DNA from: Clostridia bacterium
Lineage (GTDB): Bacteria; Bacillota; Clostridia; Oscillospirales; Acutalibacteraceae
Reading direction: 5' to 3'
Assembly: GCA_017436285.1 (NCBI GenBank)
Contig: JAFSDL010000050.1
Span: 1 to 62,469, forward strand
DNA: 62,469 nt
Shown here one piece after another: positions 58,501 through 62,469 of this stretch (position 1 is the first letter of the stretch; every line of letters starts with the position of its first letter). The notes under the pieces are model-generated. The model was given only the letters and a program-made list of their open reading frames with translations, was not told the DNA's origin and did not search any database. Both the position numbers and the translations under genes were made by a program.

Positions 58501-58744
58501 TAAGGAGAATGTTGTTATTGAAACAGTTAAGGTGGCAGAGGATAGCGATAATATTATTGTCCGTGCTTATGAAACCTGGAACAGTAAAACTCCCGTAACC
58601 CTTACATTCTGCGGTGCAATTGAAGGTGCAACAGAATGTAACCTTATGGAAGAAGAGGACGAAGCAGTGGCATTTGAGAATAACACCCTCACTGCAACCT
58701 TCAAGCCCTTCGAAATTAAAACATTTAAGGTGAAATTAAAATGA
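55583..58744 (+). CDS. glycoside hydrolase family 38 alpha-mannosidase (copy 2)
   Basis: 1053 residues. Catalytic motifs as in the first copy: GHTHIDVAWLWRLRQ (His252, His254, Asp256), WVEADTNVASGEAL, WLPDVFGYS (nucleophile Asp366), GFGDGGGGPT, then QFHDILPGSSI and the C-terminal beta domains ending FEIKTFKVKLK. No signal peptide, so cytoplasmic. The two copies are clearly homologous but diverged throughout, especially in the N-terminal domain, which suggests different linkage or aglycone preference. Its stop overlaps the YfbR-like gene by 4 bases. Confidence 0.94.
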   Translation: MAHFEIDFHDKNSERYMISGRINQILRDMYSKFVIIDSVDTGDFLYREGQYSVEDIDKGEWSGFKANKDYWGYKECYCWFKQTVKIPDSFKGHHVIYKIIPYQRKWEHDINPQFIICVNGKVVQGGDSNHQYVTLTPCAEGGEELEIAINAYADDWEWKGEIQLGAKLQAFDDVAYCTYFDILTPLKVAKYKDEDSDARINILKALNEACNILDIDTNNREIFRQSCIEASEYLDKNLYGKFEEATCWAVGHTHIDVAWLWRLRQSREKACRSFSTVLRLMEEYPEYKFMSSQAQLYEYVKEDYPEVFEEIKKRVKEGRWEAEGSMWVEADTNVASGEALVRQFLVGKRFFREELGVDNKIMWLPDVFGYSAAIPQLIKKCGMDYFMTTKISWNEYNKFPYDTFKWRGIDGTEVLSHFPPSCHATVNERRDWQTTYNSKLRPLYVLGGYKRYSQKDLSKGYLMSYGFGDGGGGPTIEMLEYGRRMGKGIQGCPVVKQSTSLDFFKDLDKKVSGNKHLPTWCGELYLEFHRGTLTSQARNKKYNRKSECLYHDVETLCAIANKETGLAYPKEELLKNWKTILLNQFHDILPGSSIAQVYEDSKEDYERVLKAGCEMAGKAQSALLSKINLKEDSIVVFNTTGFNRHDAVICEIPCEEEFALFDKNGNETPYQKTFDGKIVFVADVASKGYSTYTVKKTAPKKFDFVDVSDKKASTPYFEVEFNSEYNISKLVHKQTGRSVAPEGEAVGKVIAYQDRPHNHEAWDIKCYFDEKSWELDFKEAELIELGAVRAVYKVDRAFRDSTFTEYYCIYNDLQRIDVDYEADWHEDHVVLKANYPVDVNTTRATFDIQFGNIERSTTTNTTWEFAQFEESMHKWTDLSDNSFGLSVINDCKYGCDVKDGRIRPTLFRCATHPNHIQDREPHSFSFSIYPHAKRANDSDVVKEGYNVNFPLYAIPQKAQAGTLAPEYSLVSCDKENVVIETVKVAEDSDNIIVRAYETWNSKTPVTLTFCGAIEGATECNLMEEEDEAVAFENNTLTATFKPFEIKTFKVKLK

Positions 58745-59319
58745 ATTACAGCTTTTTTGCGATGATTTCAAGAATGAAATACATCGACAGATGGGCATTA
58801 ATGAGAAATACCGACAGAGAAAGCCTTGACAGTCACTCAAAGGAGGTGGCTGTTATCGCACACGCTCTTGCAGTTATAGGTAACAAGCGCTTCGGTAAGA
58901 GCTACAATCCCGACAGAGCCGCAGTATTAGGTCTCTACCACGATGCCCATGAAATTATAACAGGGGATATGCCCACCCCCGTGAAATATCAGAATGAGGA
59001 TATTTTAGTGGCGTTCAAGGCAGTTGAGGACTCTGCAAACGAAAAGCTTTTAAATAAGCTTCCTGAGGATTTGAGAGAAGAATTCAATAGCCTTTTAACA
59101 GGCGAAAATGAGAACGAGGATTTGCTTGTTCTTATTAAGGCTGCCGACAGATTAAGCGCCCTCATAAAATGCATTGAGGAGCGCAAGGCGGGTAACACCG
59201 AATTTAAAGAGGCGGAAAAATCCACCCTTAAGCGCATCAAAAAAATGAATGTGCCCGAAGCAGATGTGTTCCTCAAGGAATTTATTCCTGCCTATGAGCA
59301 GACACTTGATAACTTATAA
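58741..59319 (+). CDS. YfbR-like 5'-deoxynucleotidase (HD domain)
   Basis: 192 residues. FFAMISRMKYIDRWALMRNT and SLDSHSKEVAVIAH (His ligand), LGLYHDAHEIITGDMPTPVK (His-Asp) and the later LIKAADRLSALIKC (Asp) give the HD metal set of YfbR, which dephosphorylates deoxynucleoside 5'-monophosphates. ATGA overlap with the GH38 gene implies translational coupling, an odd functional pairing. A terminator starts at its stop codon. Confidence 0.9.
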   Translation: MNYSFFAMISRMKYIDRWALMRNTDRESLDSHSKEVAVIAHALAVIGNKRFGKSYNPDRAAVLGLYHDAHEIITGDMPTPVKYQNEDILVAFKAVEDSANEKLLNKLPEDLREEFNSLLTGENENEDLLVLIKAADRLSALIKCIEERKAGNTEFKEAEKSTLKRIKKMNVPEADVFLKEFIPAYEQTLDNL

Positions 59320-59354
59320 AAAATACAGTCACCATTTGGTGACTGTATTTTTTT
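59318..59354 (+). terminator. terminator of the GH38-YfbR unit
   Basis: AAAAAATACAGTCACC pairs with GGTGACTGTATTTTTTT around a short ATTT loop. Confidence 0.92.
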
Positions 59355-59555
59355 AGTGGCAAGTTGAAAGTGGTAAGTTTAGGGTGCTGCGCACGGCAAT
59401 TATAAAAATTATAGAAAAAATAAATTTATTGTTCTGGATTTTTATAAATTAGGAGAAAGTTTTGTTTCGAAAATGTATCTGTTTGCGAAGCATTTAAAAT
59501 GTTTGGAAGCGGAGCTTCCCGTTAATTTGCCATTTGCCATTTGCCACTTGCAACT
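59355..59555. repeat. foldback element with AAAGTGG-type heptamer arms and the tail motif (element H7)
   Basis: Left arm AGTGGCA/AGTTGAA/AGTGGTA/AGTTTAG (59355-59382), tail motif GGTGCTGCGCACGGCAATT and ATAAA (59383-59406), about 120 bp of spacer including the hairpin GGAAGCGGAGCTTCC (59503-59517), and a right arm in the inverse orientation (TTTGCCA three times, then CTTGCAA, 59526-59555). It occupies the gap before yunB. Confidence 0.7.
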
Positions 59556-59593
59556 ATTTATATGATTTCTCATATAATATATCGGTGAATTAT

Positions 59594-60310
59594 ATGATAA
59601 AAATGTATTTTAAGCCCAGGCTGAAAAGACCGCCACCTATAATTGCAAAGCGATTTTATTTTAAGAAAAGGCGGAATACACTTGCTTTCAGAATTTGTGC
59701 AGTTGGCTTGGTTTTTGTTGTTCTTTGTGTTTTGTTGGATATGCGTTTGCGCCCGATTATAGAAACCGTTGGTGGAAATGCTCTTAAAAACAGTCTTTCA
59801 AATGTGGTTGATGGGGCAGTTAATGAAATTGTTGATGAGCTTGGTGTGAAATATGGTGAAATGGTTAATATTGAAAAGAATGGTGATGGCACAATCGCTG
59901 CATTAACCCTAAATAATACTGCAATAAACGGTTATAAGGCAGAGCTTGCAGATGCCTGTTCAGATAAGCTTTCTAATTTTGATAAAACTGTTGTTCCTGT
60001 GCCTTTGGGCTCGCTTTTAGGTGGCTCGTTCTTGAATGGCAGGGGATTTAATATCAATACTCGCGCCACCATATATGGCTTTGCGGTAACAGACGTTGTT
60101 TCAAAATTTGAAAGCGCGGGAATTAATCAGACCCGTCATATAATTTATCTTGAGGTGAAAGCCTCTGCTTATGCTTATATGGGGCTTTGCAAATTGGAGG
60201 AAAGCGTTGATGAAACAATTATTCTTGTGGAAACAATTATTGTAGGCAAGGTTCCAAGCACTTACTACATAGGAAATGAAAACATAAATTATCCCTATAT
60301 TCCTGAATAG
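59594..60310 (+). CDS. yunB: sporulation protein YunB
   Basis: 238 residues. Short basic N-terminus, one transmembrane helix (ICAVGLVFVVLCVLL) and an external domain with MRLRPIIETVGGNALKNSLS, VPLGSLLGGSFLNGRG and INQTRHIIYLEVKASAYAY, the YunB signature. In Bacillus, yunB is SigE-controlled and needed for normal sporulation. ATG 59594 has GGTGA 6 bases upstream. A CATATAAT sequence about 25 bases before the ATG could be a SigE-type -10 element. Confidence 0.88.
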   Translation: MIKMYFKPRLKRPPPIIAKRFYFKKRRNTLAFRICAVGLVFVVLCVLLDMRLRPIIETVGGNALKNSLSNVVDGAVNEIVDELGVKYGEMVNIEKNGDGTIAALTLNNTAINGYKAELADACSDKLSNFDKTVVPVPLGSLLGGSFLNGRGFNINTRATIYGFAVTDVVSKFESAGINQTRHIIYLEVKASAYAYMGLCKLEESVDETIILVETIIVGKVPSTYYIGNENINYPYIPE

Positions 60311-60327
60311 AATATAGGGATAAAAAT

Positions 60328-61536
60328 TTAGTCATTTATAAAGCTATCCATAAGTGTGTAGCCAACCTCAACATAGTTTCCCGCTTCCTTTGCAGTGTTC
60401 TCTGTGAAGCTTTCAATACCGTTATCGCTATGCTTTGATTTCTGATAAATAAGGTAGGGAACTGCGTCACCTGCGTGGGTCATTGTAACAATGGGTGTGG
60501 GATGGTCGGGAAGAACCATAACCTTGTAATCATCATATTTATCAAGCTCTGGAAGAACTCTTGCAAGGACTCTTTCATCAATCATTTCGATTGCCTTAAC
60601 CTTGTTTTCGGGCTCGTTTCTGTGGCCACATTCATCGGGTGCTTCAATATGTATATAAACAAAATCCTTTGTTTTAAGCTCTTCAACAGCACAGTCTGCC
60701 TTGCCCTCAAAGTTAGTGTCTATGTAGCCCGTTGCACCCTCTACATCGGGAGAGCCCATACCTGCACATTTTGCAATACCTTTAAGAAGGTCAACTGCGG
60801 AAATAATTGAACCGTCAACACCATATTTCTCTTTGAAATTTGAAAGAGCAGGCTTTGTGCCCTCACCCCAGAGCCAGATTGAGTTAGCAGGGCGTTCACC
60901 CTTTGCCATTCTCTCTTTATTAACAGGGTGCTCCATAAGAAAATCATAGCTTTCCTTCATCATCCCGATAAGCTCTTTTGCATTTTCGCTATCTGAAAGA
61001 TGCTCACCGATAACCTTGCCTGAAATATCGTGGGGAGGTGTCATTTTGCCAAGGTCAAGAGTACCGTTGTTCCACACAAGGCAATGTCTGTAAGCAACAC
61101 CGCTATAAAAAGCAAATTTTTCGTTGCCGAAATGCTCCTGAACGCTTTTGATAATTTCTGTTGCTTCCGCGGTGGAAATATCACCTGCGCTGTAGTCCAC
61201 CATTGTTTTGTCCTCATAATTTTCCTCGTCAGAAAGGGTTACAAGGTTTGTGCGGAAGATGATGTCGGTGTCTTTCATATCAACACCGATGCTGACTGCT
61301 TCAAGAGGGGAGCGACCTGTGTAGCAGTCCTTGGGGTTGTAGCCTAAAACACTCATATTTGCAATGTCGCTACCGGGCTTGAGACCCTCAGCAACGGTTT
61401 TAACAGTACCAACCTTGCCAAAGCGTGCAAGCTTATCAAGCAAGGGCTTTTTAGCCAATTCCATAGGAGTTTTACCATCTAAAGCGGGAACGGGGTAATC
61501 TGCCATTCCGTCATATAAAACAACAAGATATTTCAT
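60328..61536 (-). CDS. apgM: cofactor-independent phosphoglycerate mutase, archaeal (ApgM) type
   Basis: 402 residues. Alkaline-phosphatase superfamily: YDGMADYPVPALDGKTP, split by the metal Asp, GSDIANMSVLGYNP (nucleophile Ser), YTGRSPLEAVSIG, YIHIEAPDECGH and VLPDHPTPI. It interconverts 3- and 2-phosphoglycerate, shorter than the 510-residue GpmI. Bacterial members have also been proposed as alternative homoserine kinases; no thr genes are adjacent, so mutase is the default call. Confidence 0.9.
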   Translation of the reverse strand: MKYLVVLYDGMADYPVPALDGKTPMELAKKPLLDKLARFGKVGTVKTVAEGLKPGSDIANMSVLGYNPKDCYTGRSPLEAVSIGVDMKDTDIIFRTNLVTLSDEENYEDKTMVDYSAGDISTAEATEIIKSVQEHFGNEKFAFYSGVAYRHCLVWNNGTLDLGKMTPPHDISGKVIGEHLSDSENAKELIGMMKESYDFLMEHPVNKERMAKGERPANSIWLWGEGTKPALSNFKEKYGVDGSIISAVDLLKGIAKCAGMGSPDVEGATGYIDTNFEGKADCAVEELKTKDFVYIHIEAPDECGHRNEPENKVKAIEMIDERVLARVLPELDKYDDYKVMVLPDHPTPIVTMTHAGDAVPYLIYQKSKHSDNGIESFTENTAKEAGNYVEVGYTLMDSFIND

Positions 61537-61614
61537 CTTTATACCTCATTTCATAATCAATGGATTTATTTTACAACTAAAGTATGTTTGTGTCAATAAA
61601 ATGGTGAAAAAACC

Positions 61615-61643
61615 TTGAAATATAAAGGAAATTAGAGTAATAT
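61615..61643 (+). promoter_or_regulatory. sigma-A-type promoter of the TIM-barrel epimerase gene
   Basis: TTGAAA (61615-61620), a 17-bp spacer and TAATAT (61638-61643), 39 bases before the ATG. Confidence 0.55.
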
Positions 61644-61682
61644 AGAGTTTGTAAAAAACATAAACAAAGGAGTTTGTTTTCT

Positions 61683-62469
61683 ATGAAATTACCTATTGCT
61701 ATTCAGCTTTATTCCGTTCGTGACGATATGGAAAAGGATTTTTACGGTACAGTTAAAAAGGTTAAGGACCTTGGTTACGAGGGTGTTGAATTTGCGGGTT
61801 TGTTCGGCAAATCAGGTGTAGAGGTTAAGGCTATCTGTGATGAAATCGGTGTTGTTCCCGTTTCTGCTCACGTTCCTTATTATGATATGCTTGAGAACCC
61901 CGAAGCAGTTCTTAAGGATTATAAGGATATGGGCTGTAAATTCGTTGTTGTTCCTTATCTTACAGAGGAATGTCGCCCCGGTACAGATGGTTGGTCTGCA
62001 ACTGTTGAGGGTATCGGCAAAATCGGTGTGGCAGCAAAGGAAATGGGACTTCAGCTCCTTTACCATAACCACGATTTTGAGTTCCTTAAAATTGACGGTA
62101 AATATGCCCTTGATATTCTTTACGATACAGTTTCTGAGGATTTGCTTAAAACAGAGCTTGATACCTGTTGGGTAAATGTTGGTGGCGAAGAGCCTGCAGC
62201 TTACGTTGAAAAATATTCAGGCAGAGCACCCATTGTTCACCTTAAGGATTTTGCAGGTCAGAAGGGTAACGGACCTCTTTATAAGCTTATCGGTATTGAA
62301 GAGGAAGAAACTGCAGGCGCAGAAAACACATTCGAATTCCGTCCCGTTGGCTATGGCTGTCAGGATTGGAAAAAGATTATCGCTTCTGCAGAAAAAGCGG
62401 GCGCAGAATGGGTTGTTGTTGAGCAGGATGACCCCTCAATGAACAAAACACCTCTTGAATGCGCAGAAA
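61683..62469 (+). CDS. sugar phosphate isomerase/epimerase family protein (3' truncated by window edge)
   Basis: 262 complete codons to the window end. AP-endonuclease-2-like TIM barrel: IAIQLYSVRDDMEKDFYGTV, LGYEGVEFAGLFG, VSAHVPYY, LLYHNHDFEF (metal His), ELDTCWVNVGG and IVHLKDFAGQ. Such enzymes epimerise or isomerise sugars and inositols, often next to Gfo/Idh/MocA oxidoreductases like the one at 13.1 kb. AAAGGAG precedes the ATG. The last strands of the barrel are outside the window. Confidence 0.88.
   Translation, partial: MKLPIAIQLYSVRDDMEKDFYGTVKKVKDLGYEGVEFAGLFGKSGVEVKAICDEIGVVPVSAHVPYYDMLENPEAVLKDYKDMGCKFVVVPYLTEECRPGTDGWSATVEGIGKIGVAAKEMGLQLLYHNHDFEFLKIDGKYALDILYDTVSEDLLKTELDTCWVNVGGEEPAAYVEKYSGRAPIVHLKDFAGQKGNGPLYKLIGIEEEETAGAENTFEFRPVGYGCQDWKKIIASAEKAGAEWVVVEQDDPSMNKTPLECAE

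Noticed and set aside
60328-61536. apgM considered as homoserine kinase
   Set aside because: Sequence alone cannot separate the two; no threonine genes are adjacent, so the mutase call is kept with the alternative noted.

Overview
The window reads as chromosome of an uncultured, low-GC, endospore-forming Clostridia, most likely a gut Oscillospiraceae/Ruminococcaceae relative. Reasons: the rpsM-rpsK-rpsD-rpoA-rplQ order with a four-cysteine S4, five sporulation genes (ylmC/ymxH-like, spoIIID, spoIIGA, sigE, yunB), strong AGGAGG-type ribosome binding sites, TTGACA/TATAAT promoters, a Gram-positive-type LexA box, and several enzymes for host-type glycans. No rRNA, tRNA, phage, integrase, transposase gene or CRISPR array was seen.

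Layout. 1-2.7 kb: end of the ribosomal protein/RNA polymerase alpha operon. 2.7-11.8 kb: cell-wall and housekeeping genes (murC, queT behind a preQ1-like riboswitch, ThuA, SGNH hydrolase, YycJ-like MBL protein, murA, a secreted SH3/C39-like protein, dusB-DtxR-PHP operon). 11.9-20.3 kb: acyltransferase, Gfo/Idh/MocA oxidoreductase, a zinc-ribbon membrane cluster, DUF3048 lipoprotein, a polytopic membrane protein and an M14 peptidase. 20.4-22.1 kb: dinB behind a two-LexA-box SOS promoter, then ylmC. 22.1-26.7 kb: an accessory stretch with a candidate type I toxin/RNA locus, an XRE regulator with two copies of its probable operator, and a 1138-residue collagen-like surface protein. 26.7-31.3 kb: sialidase plus GH38 alpha-mannosidase operon. 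31.4-38.6 kb: uvrB-uvrA, M28 peptidase, DUF2804. 38.8-42.6 kb: GntR regulator-ABC transporter operon with a perfect operator palindrome. 42.6-43.1 kb: large nested foldback repeat. 43.1-49.1 kb: DUF1015/SerK-like, DUF2461, a pair of SDR enzymes, spoIIID with its ribosome binding site in a hairpin, and a lipoprotein. 49.2-53.1 kb: nagA, spoIIGA-sigE, esterase. 53.1-53.9 kb: repeat-bounded XRE regulator divergent from a tiny terminator-ended RNA. 53.9 kb to the end: divergent-type guaB, second GH38 with a YfbR-like nucleotidase, yunB, apgM and a truncated TIM-barrel epimerase.

How the genes fit together: sialidase, two GH38 mannosidases and nagA suggest intracellular processing of imported glycan fragments, since none carries a signal peptide. 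SpoIIGA activates pro-SigE, and SpoIIID and YunB are typically downstream in the same mother-cell programme.

The most interesting non-coding content is (a) the convergent 22.2-22.5 kb locus, in which a 23-residue membrane peptide mRNA and an opposing small RNA have homologous promoter-leader regions and a common terminator; (b) the 53.5 kb XRE/operator/small RNA unit; and (c) a family of intergenic 7-bp degenerate repeat arrays, often paired in inverted orientation and coupled to a conserved CTGCGGTCGGCAATT-like motif or to hairpins containing GGGGGACC. All calls come from reading the sequence; no database search was run.
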